64,000 bases of DNA from Antedon bifida (taxonomy: Eukaryota > Echinodermata > Crinoidea > Comatulida > Antedonidae): the NCBI GenBank assembly GCA_963402885.1, contig OY727102.1:5704001-5768000 (forward strand). The letters are read 5' to 3'. Both the position numbers and the translations under genes were made by a program. The notes beneath the pieces are model-generated. The model did not search any database, was not told where the DNA came from, and was given only the letters and a program-made list of their open reading frames with translations. Position 1 is the first letter of the stretch. Every line of letters starts with the position of its first letter. Below, in pieces: positions 1 to 13,300 of this stretch.

Positions 1-1319
1 AGACCGAGGCTAATATGAATAATGTACTATTTACTTATATTACCAGCATTAAACGTTGTACCAACGTACAGCAATTAAGAAGTAGTAACAAAAATATTTT
101 ATTTTAGATTAATTAACTAATTGTTTATCGTCTATTATGTAAATTAGATATATGTAAAGCAAGAATATATCATTTAATGATACATGTATAGCGGTAATAA
201 AATAATAAGTGTAAATGATGGACATTTTTGGGTTATTTTCTGCTTTCATTTATTTGATAATATATAAGTATATATAAAAACACAGTAAGGTTTGATGAAA
301 CAATAGTTGTATATTTACGTTGATAGCTATAGTTTTAAATTATGAATACTCTTTCGAACGTCAAAGAATAAATGAAACTTAATGATATTATATAAGATTT
401 TGTCTATAATTGTTGTTATTAAAATGCAGTCCTTTATAAAGCAGCAGATAAAGTACAGTAAGACAAGAATTTACCAATACCATGGGCAACGCTCGCTTCG
501 CTCCCTCACCCTGTAGACAGTATCGTAACGGCTATGAGCGCTCACTGGCTAACCCAGGGGCCCCAGAGCTCAAAGGGCCCCAGAACATCAGTAGCCCAAT
601 GCAACTACCCAGCTTTGGAGGGCCTTTAGGAGTGCTAAACCAGGGACCTTTACTCCGTGTGTTACGCTACTGCCTCTAGAGTGACAATAACGACGAATTT
701 AGAGATTCCGATTTGCGACTACTAAACTTCTATGTGGAATATGACCGTACAATTCATATTAGTGTATACAATGATAATTAAATTAATTATCATTTATGAA
801 ATCTATCGGAAGAAAGACCGCGGTCGTATAGTCTCAAAAGAATTGAACCACTCACTTTGTCGTCTGACATTTAGCGCGCGTTAATTAACACGATTCGTAT
901 CGCTTATTTCAAATGTACTTTTATTATAGTATCTATTTACATCCTTTAATAGTCATTGTAGTCGTTATGCTTACCTCCTTATTTGGTGGGTAAAATTCAA
1001 CCATCGCGGTCACGACGATCAAATCTCATTTGCAGTGATTATTATTCTATTTCTAGTAGTACACTGTATACTATTACAGTATTCCGTTTCAATTATGTAT
1101 TGCTAATCTGTTAGCACTGCGCATGTCTAAAGTACACGGCCTATAAGATGATCAATCCGTGTTTACTTGTGTCAGTAGTAACACGAATGCGTTTCATCGA
1201 AGTGCTATATCACAGCATGGAGAGATAGTATATATAGATTCTTTATACGCTGAGAGGTATATTGTATTTTGTGAAGTAACTTGACAAAACTAACAGAATA
1301 ATAACAACATTGGTTCAGG
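1..1319. other. 5' flank of the C2-domain gene; no gene recognised
   Basis: No coding region could be supported here. The first 480 bases are AT-rich and featureless. A GC-richer patch at about 482-680 holds a 65-codon open frame with no recognisable protein character. A splice-acceptor-like TTCAG sits directly before the ATG at 1320, so at least one noncoding exon of the C2 gene probably lies in this stretch or beyond the left edge; its position cannot be fixed. Confidence 0.4.
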
Positions 1320-4300
1320 ATGACAGCGTGTACAAACTTTAATCATCACCAAACGAAAATATCGCAAGACTGTCCTTTACAGCATACTCACAATCGAGTA
1401 CCAAAGAGAGCTGAAATGAATCCACTATCTGGAATAATCATTACACCTGATACAGTACCGAAATTTGTAATACCTCGCAATCGGCCAACTCGGTTAGTAA
1501 CTAGGCCTACTAGCGAGATTACATCTGACGATGCCATTTCGGATTGTGCAAGTTTTAATACCAACGATAGCCCGTCCTTACCACACCTTCGGATGAAGAA
1601 AACACCATACGGATTTTCATTTTTAGCAGAGAGTCCAAAAACTTCAAGAAAAGAATCACTTTACCGCAAAAAGAACAAACATCAATCAACCGAGCAAAAT
1701 TTAACTGTTCAACAATTAGACTACGACACCTTAAGTGCAGGATCTTCGGACGGTATGTATGATTGGTCAAGTACTTCTCCATCTTCCAGAGGTTCATTAT
1801 CCCCTGCCAGTTCACCTTTGATTCATAAAAATTGTATTTCCAAAGCAGGATTTGGATTATCATCCAGTCAAAGTCACGGACATTTAGGCAACTCAAATCT
1901 GGTTTTGCCGGTTCAAAACAGACCGGTGTCTTTTCCGTCGACACCGACCTTAATCAGAGCGTCTACCATGATGAATGTCAACCCGAACGCAATGCAGACG
2001 TCGTCTTCTGTCAACAGGAGAGCGTCTATGCCTCTGCTGGGAAACATCAAATCAAAACGTAGCCGTTCATTACGTGCACTGCAACCAGATATGTTACACC
2101 TACATTGTATGAGGAGAAGAAGTGTAGTAAGAGATTTAGGTGAAGTTCATTTAAAACTTCAGTACGTTCGACAACGTGAATGCCTTGACGTCGAAGTAAT
2201 ACGCGCCGAAAATTTAGGCGGCAGTGTGTATACAGGTCCGATAAATCCCATACTGAAACTAAGTCTAACACCCGAGAAAAACCACCCGAAATACAAAACA
2301 ATTAACATGAAAGGCACTCGTGATCCTCAATTTAATCAAAACTTTTCCTATGCCAACATAAAACCTTTACAGCTGATGCATTTGAATCTTAGGATCAAAG
2401 TTTTGTCAAAGAAGTCGAATCTGAGACGCGCTGAACATATTGGTGATATCATCCAGCCACTAAATTTCCTTATCGATGAAAGTATTCATGAAGTTAAAGC
2501 AAACGTGAAACCATGTCTCCAATATACGGTAAGTTCCAATGCTTTATTCCGCCATTTATTTGATGTCTGTGCTGCGTGCACTTTGTATACCACATTCAGA
2601 CCTATACTATCCGCCGTCGATTGTATTACCTGTCTAAATAATGTTATATGAAATAGTTTGCATCTCTTTTTTATTTATTGTTTATACTGAATCATAAAGT
2701 CTGAACATTAGTTAGCTTGCGACTGGAACCATTCAGCCAGACAGCTGGCGCGCAGAAAACGTTGACATAACGTTTTTTTACAAGAGGCATGCAATACTGT
2801 ATTTGTCAGCAGAAAGGCATAAACAGTTACCCATATTGTAGAAAAGGTTATAGTCAGCAGACAAAGAAACTGCAGGGGTAATTCCCAATTTTCTATTTTT
2901 AAAAAAGACTGAATATGCCGATAAAATATAATAATAATTGTGGTCATTGATCTGCAGTAATAAATAAATAAATATTTGTTAATAATATTTAAGTGAAAGG
3001 AAAAAGCGACATAAACCAATACTACGTGATAATTTTTTAATTAACTTGTTCATAAATTGTAGTTATACGAGCTCTCTGTCCACACGATTCATACCAAAAT
3101 AGATGCGTTGATTAATGCATTTGCACAAGACGTAACATTAATTTATTCAATATTTTTGTATAATAATGTTTATTTTTATATTCTGATGATATATTGGGAC
3201 ATTAGTGAACCAAGTTTCTACTTCAACAAGAACAAAACAATTTTGAGACATTGAATTGACAATGTTGGGTACTTGGTCCATCCTCAATGAATTTTCATTT
3301 TACCATTACAATTACAAAGTGTATTAGTGAGATTGCTTAATGTGCTTAATTGTTATTATTAAACAGGAGGACAATAGCACATTGACTGCTTCACTGTGTC
3401 TGAACCGTAACAACCTGATGATTACTATTGTCAAAGCAGAAGGCTTGGCCAGGTGTCCGATTGGAGGCTCACCAGGTAAGTTTTCTAGTTTCTGTCGCAC
3501 TTTGTAATAATCGTCGCACGTTTACTCAGCCTCCTGCTCTGATAACTAACGTTAACAAATGTCGTTATAAAAACGACACACATTTTTTTTACACAAACAT
3601 TAGGCCTATTTCAATTCCATTTCACTACGCGTGTTCGGGATTAAGTTGAACTTCACGACGTTATTAGCTATTACTTTGGTATGCCTACTTGTATGTATTC
3701 TGTTCTTGTACTATTACGTAACTTGCCAGGTTTCATGTAATTGCTTGTGATTACTGAGATTGTTACAAAATAAGTAAACAACACGTCTTCGGAGCCAAAA
3801 TCGTAATTATTACAATTATTCCCCGACGTCGCTGTGATTACGTCACAATGACTTAATTTTCTTGATGAGGTGTCACAGCTCTGTCTACGTCACCCGATTG
3901 AAAAATATAAGTTACGATTGTTCGTTGCTAGGTATCCATTGAAACACTGCGAAAGTACAAAAACGTAGTGTGGCATACAATAAAACAACTAGGCCTGCTA
4001 ATGACTATACTACCCAACAACAGGATACATTTTGCTTTTCCTGTGTCTAATCTATTGCACGAGATGTTTATTCTTGAACAAAGCAAATTGATTATCTTCA
4101 GTTAAGGACATTACTTCAGTACTTAAAATACATTTAACAGTAAAAAATAGATCGAAATACAATTAAACTTAATTGCAATAAGATTAGTATGTGTGCACTA
4201 ACAAAAGAATAAGCGCTTAGTTACGTATCAGTGAAAGACTAAATCAGAAAAGATTCTTTTTATAACCTAACAAAATTATTATAGAAACACTTTTGACCAT

Positions 4301-5752
4301 ATATAGATATTGATTGGAGGCCTAGTAATGTAGAAATTGATCTGAATCTGAATTTCCGACTCGAGAGGAAAAAATAAAATTTGTATTGAGAAAAAATCTT
4401 GAAATGCTGTCAACTATTACCGTACATGATCTTACAATACTGTAGCAGGTTTATATTTAGTTTAGAAATAGTTCCGTTCAGTTTTAACCCCTTGATTGTC
4501 AGCAAAATGCTGTTTAGAGGGCCACCCTCTATAAATAAAAAATACCTAAAACCGGTAGGCCTACATTAGTCTCAAAGTCAGACAGACTGTTTACCATTTT
4601 TAAATTTTTAAATTTTTAAGGTAATAATGTGTGACCTATTAAAATAGGTCACACATTATTACCTTAATCACCCGGACGCAAAATTAATATTACTAATATT
4701 AAAGCCTGCTTTGATTGTTCCGGGGGAAAGGTTAAACAAAGCTTGTGTTTATTAGTATTCATAGATAATGATCAACTGATTTTATGCTGACTTTAATTAA
4801 AACATCATTGTGTCTCTGTCTGTTAGGGCCTACTAATTTGTCTCCTAAATGAAAATGTCATATCATGTCGATTGGCATGGATACAAGAATTAGTTTAAGA
4901 GTAAACCATTGACCATGTATACCTTCTGTTTTAAATTAATTGTTCATTCATTCATTCATTAAAGATGTATTGTCCCCCTGAAAAAATATTTTATTTTGTT
5001 TGTTGTGGAATATGCCATTTTAATAATATAGGCCTAGTTATCCACTTTGAACAAAAATTGAATCGAAAAAAATGTATTTACCTGAAAAACTGTAATTTAA
5101 AGCTAAAAAATAATCAAATTGGCTGCCAGCCAATGGGGTTTTGGTTGGATTTTACCATTTATTTTGTCATTTTATATAACATTTTTTTTCCGTTTTTATT
5201 ACGGGGAATTAAAACTACAAAATAAACTTATATTCAAAGTCTGATTTAATTAATCTTTAGGCCTTATTGTTCATGTTTTTGGGGGACAATACATCTTTAA
5301 ATACACTAAATACATTTTCTACTCCCGTTAAAAAATCATTATATAGTATAAAGGGTTGAGATCCAATGTAAAACTATAGTTTATCAAGCCTTATAAGGAT
5401 TCCATTTTTTGTTTCAGATCCGTATGTAGACATTGAAGTTACCGAGTCGAAAGGCGAAGAGCTGAATGTACACAGACACCAGACGACCGTTCGTCGAGCA
5501 AAATTAAACCCTGTATTTAAAGAAGCATTCTCAATCCCATTAGCAAGTACCACCACTGCCGAAGATGTTACTGTGTTACTGCTTGTTCGTGACAAGGATT
5601 ATATTCTTCAAGATTCGAATATTGGTCATGTTCGCCTTGGTGTTGGCATGACAACGAATGAACACGTTGAAAGTTGGGAAAGAGTATTTAAAAAGCCCGG
5701 ACAGTCGGTTACGATCAAGTGCAAACTTTGTACAATGCCAATTGATGATTAA
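1320..5752 (+). CDS. Tandem C2-domain protein (TC2N / synaptotagmin-like), 3 coding exons
   Basis: Exons 1320-2528, 3367-3475 and 5418-5752 join in phase to give 550 aa. All junctions are GT-AG. The first ~270 residues are Ser/Pro/basic-rich and look disordered. A first C2 domain follows at about 274-392 (LGEVHLKLQY, then VEVIRAENLG and DPQFNQNFSY). The second is at about 405-545 (MITIVKAEGLA, DPYVDIEV, LNPVFKEAFSI, RDKDY). The second domain keeps DPY and the RDKDY acidic loop, so it may bind calcium; the first has few of the acidic loop residues. There is no N-terminal transmembrane helix, which argues against a classical synaptotagmin. The C-terminal HVESWERVF pattern resembles tandem-C2 nuclear protein TC2N. 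The family call is an inference from domain layout. A polyadenylation hexamer AATAAA lies at 5806-5811. The start is the first ATG after an acceptor-like site. If exon 1 is read on, the frame stays open into intron 1, but that extension is intronic. Confidence 0.8.
4616..4667. repeat. Perfect 25-bp inverted repeat with 2-nt spacer
   Basis: Arms 4616-4640 and 4643-4667 are exact reverse complements (TTAAGGTAATAATGTG... and its mirror), separated by AA. It lies in intron 2 of the C2-domain gene. No larger element was seen around it. Confidence 0.9.
4963..5296. mobile_element. Family B MITE, 334 bp, TTAA-flanked
   Basis: The termini are AGATGTATTGTCCCCC and its reverse complement. TTAA lies immediately outside each end, as for the other family B copies. 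The TTAA target suggests a piggyBac-type non-autonomous element; this is inference from the target site only. It lies in intron 2 of the C2 gene. Open frames inside it are incidental. Confidence 0.8.
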
Positions 5753-5805
5753 TCATCATTTATTTATTAAGTATTTATTCAAAACAGGAATTTATGTTAG
5801 GGTGA

Positions 5806-5811
5806 AATAAA
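5806..5811 (+). terminator. PolyA signal of the C2-domain gene
   Basis: AATAAA lies 54 bases after the stop codon of the C2-domain gene. Confidence 0.6.
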
Positions 5812-5915
5812 AGTGTCCTTATGCACGAGACGTGACTCATCTCACTCATCCTCCTCAACAAGAGTGTTGACGTATTTGAGTTAAATTGATTTGCCAAAGT
5901 CAACTACTGACATTA

Positions 5916-6070
5916 AGATATGTCTACACTATCAAACTAGTTTGACAAAAAAAGTGTGATGTACCCAAATATGGTAGTGATATGCCCAAATATGGTAGTG
6001 ATATGACCATGTCCATATATGGGCACATCACATTTGTTGTCACATAACATTTGATAGTGTAGACAGAGCT
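5916..6070. mobile_element. Family A MITE copy 1
   Basis: Near-palindromic copy of the family whose ends read AGCTCTGTCTACACTAT and its complement. The flanks are TTA on both sides, a 3-bp target duplication of the TWA type. Confidence 0.85.
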
Positions 6071-7342
6071 TTACAGAAAATACATATACAAGATTTCCAG
6101 GGGGATAGCCCAAAAAGCTACGATAAAATATTCTTTAAAACATGGTGTATGAAGTGTACGAATGCCACACTTTGATGCTAAATAGTTACGTTGATGAAAG
6201 TTAGTATATCTCTTGTACTAATTGGTAGGCCTACTGTTTTACAACGCAGTTAAAACATGAAGAAATACTACATCCTCCTGAAGTGTCCTACCGACTGACT
6301 GACTGACTCGACAGATTGTTTAAATTGTTTTGAAAAAAGGCACTAAAATTATTTTACATTTTTATTAAACAACTCATCTAGGCCTAACATATAGGCCTAC
6401 TGTTGGACTGTAATGAAATAATGTTATATAAAATATTCCCTTATCCTATAAACTTTTGTGTATAAGGTATGGTGATATATAAGATTCATAAAATAAGATT
6501 GAAGTAACGAAAGAGAAGTGCAATATTAAGTACAGTACGATACCGGTATATCGTCGTTATTTTATCGAATTCAAGTATCCAGGCCATTTTTTTGGAAAAG
6601 ACTCATTTGTAATTACGTATATGATTACGTTACGTCATGTTGATGTCGTAAGAAATGATGCGCTGGTTGTATCACGTACGATTGCTTCTTTCATAGTATT
6701 TTAAACATATTGCGGGTGACTGAATAATAAATAAATGTAATTATTTATTTATACTGTATAAGACTGATTTCTAGGAAGATATGATACATTAAACGCAATG
6801 CAGGCCTAGTGTTTCATTGATTGAGTCTATTGTTTAATTAAACTGTGTGAGTTTAAAATTCGTTTAGCTGATTTTTTAAAACATTGTTTATAATAGTAGG
6901 CCTAATTGGTTCATGTGTGCTCAATACAATTGTTAAAAATATAGAATACTAAATATGAATTTATAATTTGTACAGTTGTCTTGTGTTTTAAATTGTATTT
7001 AATATCAATGTTTATTCGAGGGGGCGTTTTTTCCAAACAATGTTCTATGATGGAAGGAGGAGTTTATTCGAGTGGGTTTATTCTATTCGAATAGGAAACG
7101 GAACCGGAACAAGTACTGTACGTGTCGCGACAACAAGCTGCTCACCACCACCAGCTCAGGTCCACACCAATCATAATTATTAGTATAGCGCCATCTATAT
7201 CTGGTTGCCCACAGAAACCCGATGCACACCCCACCGCCGCCAAGTCAATTCGCCCCACTGGTGACGTGTGTCGTGCGGTCGGTGATGATGAGGAGAGCCT
7301 AGCTAGTGTTGCCGCCTACGATCAGTAAAAGAAACATGTAAA

Positions 7343-10300
7343 ATGATGATGGACAGTAATGGAAGACCAGAAGAGGTGGGAGAAATACTAGTAAAGGTAA
7401 GTACACAGTCACGAAGGCAGTTCAAAAGAAAAGCAGTATGTATAGCCTAAAATAGGTAAGCTAGGCAGGCCTAGCCTAGCTAGTTATTACTGACTGTTGT
7501 TTGTAGCATGCAGCGGATCAGCCAGGCCTGAGGCTATATGTGTGTGTGTGACGGATTCCCTGTGTGACGTGCGTAGCCTAAGCCTAGCCTGCCAGTAGTT
7601 GACGTGAATGATGAGGCTACCTCTATTTTAATAAGCCCTGCATTGTATAGGCCTGGCCTAGGCCTGCCTAATTTTATATATAATTTTTATAGGTGCAAGA
7701 AGATTTAAAACAACTGAAGGATCATCTCCTGCTGCAAGCAAATACGAGAGAGGGTTCAAACAACAAGGAGGTTGTTGATATCAGAGCACTTGAGAATGCT
7801 ATTGCAAAAACAGAGTTTGGAATTAAGGCAAGGAATATTGTATGGTGTACATCCCTACCAATCCATCCTATTTCTCTATTCCTACCTGGTTAATGTTATA
7901 ATTAACTTTACCTCACCTACATTATGCACTTGTCAATTGTATGACCCACTATACGACCCCCGGGAGAGGTGCGTCATGGGTGCGTCATTTACAAATAATT
8001 ACTGACGCAGGGGTGCGTCAAAAAACCTAGATGGTACGTCACATCAATGAACAAGGTGTGTCAATGTCCGTCACTTTACCACCCACCATATCATAAACAA
8101 CATGGTCACAGTGCGTCAAAATGGGTGCGTCATGGTCACCTAAATGTAAGTCACCTTTTTGACGCACGGGTGCGTCATGGTATTCAAAAGTATGACGCAC
8201 ATCGGACAAATGACGCACCTCTCCCGGGGGTCGTATAGTGGGTCATACAATTGACAAGTGCATTACATACAATTAATTTATTTGATTCTGAATATGTTAT
8301 TATAATATAAAAGTAAACCGGTTAGTAGGCTGAAGCTAGGCCCTAGTGTTATTATTTATACATATACCTACAATGTTATAGGAAATTTCTAGATCCAGGT
8401 CGTGGAAGAAAATCCTTAAATAAGGGGGCTGTTTTGTGCCTTCCTTGGAAGGAAAGATAAGCAGTAGGCCATAAAATTACAGGATACTATACAATACTTT
8501 ATGTATAATATGTGATGTGTATTGATCTTAAGTTATGTCCACCCAGAAACACGTTCTCCAGGAGAGTTATTCTCTTATGGAATGCTCTGCCTACGGATGT
8601 AGTTTCATTTGCTACGGTGAACTCGTTCAAAACAAAACTTAACGTCGTATGGTCCAACCACCCGCTGAAGTTTTCATTGAATATGATTTTATCGTTAAGA
8701 GGGGCTTTTAAGCACTGAGTGCTTCGCCTCGATCCCGTAGACGAAAGTGTACGGGAAACAAGTAAGTAAGTAAAGTAAACTGTAAATATTCATTCTATAA
8801 TTAAAATGTCTTAATTGGCAGGCTAGATCAGAGCAGATACTGAACGTGGTCAACAACAAGGTGACAACACTGCCTTCTGTCGATGCAAAGGGGAAAGTTA
8901 ACGAGATTGGTGCCAGCCAGTAAGTAGTTGCAAAATAATTGATGGCATTTTATTTCAAACAGCAAGAAGAACATCATGATACCATTTAAAATATAAAAAA
9001 TTACAATAACAGCAAAGATAGCAATAAAGTTCAATATTCAATATAACATTTTTAGATATTTACAATTATAGTTATGTTGAAATTTCCAGCAAAACATTAA
9101 AATTGAAAACAAAAAATAACCATATAAATTACACATTTACACGTTCCATCCAACTTGTTGTCATATCGCATGTTAAACACCAAATTTACTATATTGAATT
9201 AAGCTCTGTCTACACTAGTTTGACAAAAAAGTGTGATGTGCCCAAATATGGTAGTGATATGCCCAAATTAGGTGGTGATTTCATTATGTCCATATATGGA
9301 CACATCACATTTTTTTGTCACATAAAGTTTTTGTAGACAGAGCTTTAAAAACTGTGTTTTGTACTAGGGAAACATTATGGGATCTGACGTCTTTGGACTT
9401 ACGAAAGCCAGCTCCTGGACCATTGACAAGGTTTTAAACAGTTTATTTGTAATTAGTACCAGTAATACCATTTAATTAATGATTTTATTAATATATTTAA
9501 ATTTATCATTTGTTTTAAAACACATAAATAAATTTTCTTTTAGCCATATTTAAGGAGGGTCAAGGGACCCTCCTAGTATAGCTTCGTTTTGACTGGCAAA
9601 GTGACCAATGCACCAAGTACACATATAATTAAAAATGTGTTGGTGGATACTGTATTTATGTTTTACTTTAATTAACTAAGGTTTTGGTATTAGTTTCAGA
9701 CATGCTGTACCTCGATACACAGCCATAGAGCCAACAGGTGCAGGTGGGCCATATGGCCCATCACCAGGTCAGCAGGTAAATATTGTCATTATCTGTGTAT
9801 CATTTTTCCTTGAATATCTTTTTTTTTCACTCTATGAATCCATCTAAAGCTCTATCTACACTATCAAACTTTATGTGACAAAAAAAATATGTCATATCAC
9901 TACCATATTTGGGTATATCACTACCATATTTGGGAACATCACATCATTGTTTGATAGTGTAGACAGAGCTTAAGATTACCAGGGAATTTTGAGATTCTGT
10001 GTTTTCTGTACTAATATCCAAAAACCAACATTAATGTTTTCATTTCTCCCAAATGGCGTTTTTGTAAACAAAAAAAAAACATTGTAATGTTCAAGATAAA
10101 ACATATTTTTTCTTGTTCAAGCCTCCCTTACCAATTTTATTCATACCAAAGAATTTTGACACCAACAAATTATGCTAATTTTAAAGAAAAATGTGACAAA
10201 ATAAGGATACATTTTGTTTAATTGTTTGAATTTGAATAACCTCATATCATATAATTGCATTTTTAGGCTAAATTTACTTACAACATAAAGGCATTGACCG

Positions 10301-13300
10301 ATCCCACAAGTACACAAAACAGAAAGATAGTGGATGAAAACTATGGCATTTCTCTTCCTCTTATTGTTGATAGGCGTCAGACAAAGGTAAGTGTTTCAAT
10401 ATGTTTTGCTTCTTAGATATTGAACCCTGACCTAGTGCCATGGTTCAACTGTGACCCAGTGCAAGGTTTGTAACTTACAACTCTTCCAACTCCACTCCCT
10501 AAGCCTCAAATGAGACTTTTTTTATAATCACGATATATTATAAAATAGTTTATCCATTCTGTAATTGGTGAGTTACTTGCTGTTTGGATGCGTTATAAAT
10601 TATCTTCTTAGCTGTTTTTCATTTTGTTTCAATTGTTCTTACTTTCTTTTAACAAAGCTTCCGCTACAGAAACCAGTTATGGGATCAAATATTGAACACC
10701 TTGCAGTTCTTCCAAAAGCTAACCGTGTCGACCCGCAGGTAATGATGCTTTTACATATTGTATAAATCTTCTAAATCGATTAGCTAACCTTTCTAAATTG
10801 ATAGCTAAAGCTTTGACTGATATATTATATCATATTATTATTCTGTTTCAGTTGATACCACCACCGATTTCTGAAAGGGATGCAAGGAAAGGAATTTTAA
10901 GCCTCATTGAAAGAGGACTGATTCCACCCGCAGCAGATTTAACCCTTGACCCGAATCCTGTTCGAAACAAAGTGGCAACATTGTACAATCCAGAAGAAAA
11001 GAAAGAACATAGGAATTTAAAAAGTGGGGGTACGTGTCTCTTGTGGCCAAATAGTTCAGTATTAAAGTTAAATTATTATATTCTCTTCTCTTAAACCATG
11101 AAATGTATTGGTACAGAAATTACCAATGAAAATAATTGTGGTAAATGTCCATTTTATAATTCATAGACTACAGTGGAACTTCTCTTTTTGGACATCTTTA
11201 TTCAGACCCTACTATTAAGGGAACACTTTTTCATGAAAAGAACAAGGTGTAGCATTAGGACTAACCCCTATTCAAAGGATACCACCCCTATTAGGAGGAA
11301 TCTTTCTTGGGTCCCGAAGGTGTCCTCTTAACTGAGCTTCTGCAGCAGCACTTTGAATGCCCCTGTTGAATCGTTGTATGTAATGTAAAATGTGTAGATG
11401 TTAAAATAACAAAACAAAATCCTCTTAATATGTTGAGAGTATGTTTAATGAAACTCTAGGTGACAACCATGTTGGAGTGATGAATAACTTAGATAGAGCC
11501 AATTTAATAGATTACCAAGTTTTTAAATTCACACTTTGACTAATTCTCTGTGTAGATGGCAACCATGTTTTAGCATCTGTCAAGCTTGATCTTCATACAC
11601 CTATGAAGCCTTCACCACCCCCAGAATCTCCAATGGCAATGCATTCACAGCTAAGCCAGTCTAGGCCAGAATCTGAAGGCCGTGACAGTCTATGGGCCCA
11701 TTCAACACCCATGTCGAGGGCAATATCTGCCAAATCTGGACGTTCACTTGTACCCATGAAAATTAAAGAACCATTTGTAAGTGTTATGTTTCCTTATTTA
11801 CAACTGAAATATAAAAAGATAAATTGTGGGCACAAAAGATAACGAAAAGTTAAAGGAAAGAAATAAGTAAATCCTGTAGTAAAAACCGATCTACCCTTTA
11901 AGCATTCTCCCAAAGTTAAACTTTATATTCTTTTTTAGCCACCACCGACCACTCCTGCCAGTGAGTTCAAGCACTTGCATCATAGATTTGCTATTCAGCA
12001 TGGCAGAGCATGTGATAACTCTAAAGATTATGCAGCCTTTAAGCAGCACTACTGCCTGTCATGGGGCAACATCAGTAGTACATTGAAACTACTTGAAAAA
12101 CTGATGATGGAATATGCAGTACCATTAGCCTTTGTGAATGGTGATAGGTATAAACATTACAGTTACATTTGTATATTAATAATGTAAATGATTTAACCTA
12201 CTACAGTTAGGATACTAACAAGTCAAGTGGTGCTGCTGCAAACCATAGTTATAATACTGGCTTCGGATTAAGACTCTCCTTTACCATGGTTCTAGTCATA
12301 GAACAAGTCTTTTTGGATAACAACTTAAAAACGAAGGTCCAGAAATTGCTCATATGCACTCATGCCATCGTTTGATGAGCATGGTTAGTCCCCCAGTGTT
12401 CTGGTTCAAATTTAGCCCCTGTTAATGTTACAGCAGTTGTGGAGGCCTGCTGTATCTATCAGGTTCACCTGCACCCAATCCCAGTATAGCTTCATTTGAA
12501 CTGCAATATGAATATCACACTAAGAACCAACACCTATGAAGAATATGATATTAAATAATTAATAATAATCTCTTTAATAACTAATTTCTTTACTTACAGA
12601 CTTGCAGACCTTGCACTTGAATATGAATTAGAAAAAGATCCATCAATTCCAGAATTACTATCGGTCATCATCAACAAAGATGACGTCGAGGCACTTATCA
12701 GACGACCTGGACGCCGTTACCTTGGCCCGAGAGGGAATCATGTAGCTGCAACAAAGATTCAATCGACATGGCGTCGGTATAAAGACAGACAAGCCTACTT
12801 AGATTATCGACGAAAGAAGTGGGCTGCAGGCGTGATTGCGATCTCATGGATTATGAATGTGAAGATGGCAAAGATACGCAAGAATCTTAAGTTAACAAGA
12901 AAACAAGAACTTGTGAATTTCAAAGTGAAATCCGAGGTAAGAACAATTAAGCAGTAAACTTTTCATTGGAGCCTTATGATGCTGTGGTCTTCCTGCTGTA
13001 GTACCCAGTGTAAGCATTTTGCATCTTGCAGGCAAATTTACTGTCATCTTGTTATTACAAAATAAATAACATGTTGCAATACCTGCAGCTTTCTAGGGTT
13101 CGAATCCAAATGTACAAATCAGAGGTATGACTACCAGCTTTGATTCTCACTCAGGAATTACTTCACCTTACAATTTACAGAATAGTAGGGCAAGAAAATT
13201 AATCATACCTCATACTTAGATACCTGTATAAACTTCTTAAAGTTAATAACTATTGTGATACTTTGAAATGTATTATTGAGTAAAGTTTTTAAACATTTCT

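Larger units (their letters stand above)
5753..7342. other. C2-gene 3' UTR, spacer and IQCH 5' region
   Basis: It holds the C2-gene polyA hexamer at 5806, one family A MITE (5916-6070) and AT-rich spacer. The GC-richer 7120-7340 stretch before the IQCH ATG probably contains the IQCH 5' UTR or promoter. No convincing coding exon was seen. Confidence 0.5.

Noticed and set aside
482-679. 65-codon frame near the left edge
   Set aside because: No family resemblance and no splice context; possibly part of an upstream exon or chance.
2529-2651. C-terminal extension of the first C2 exon (41 codons)
   Set aside because: A GTAAGT donor at 2529 joins in phase to an exon that continues the second C2 domain, so the extension is intronic.
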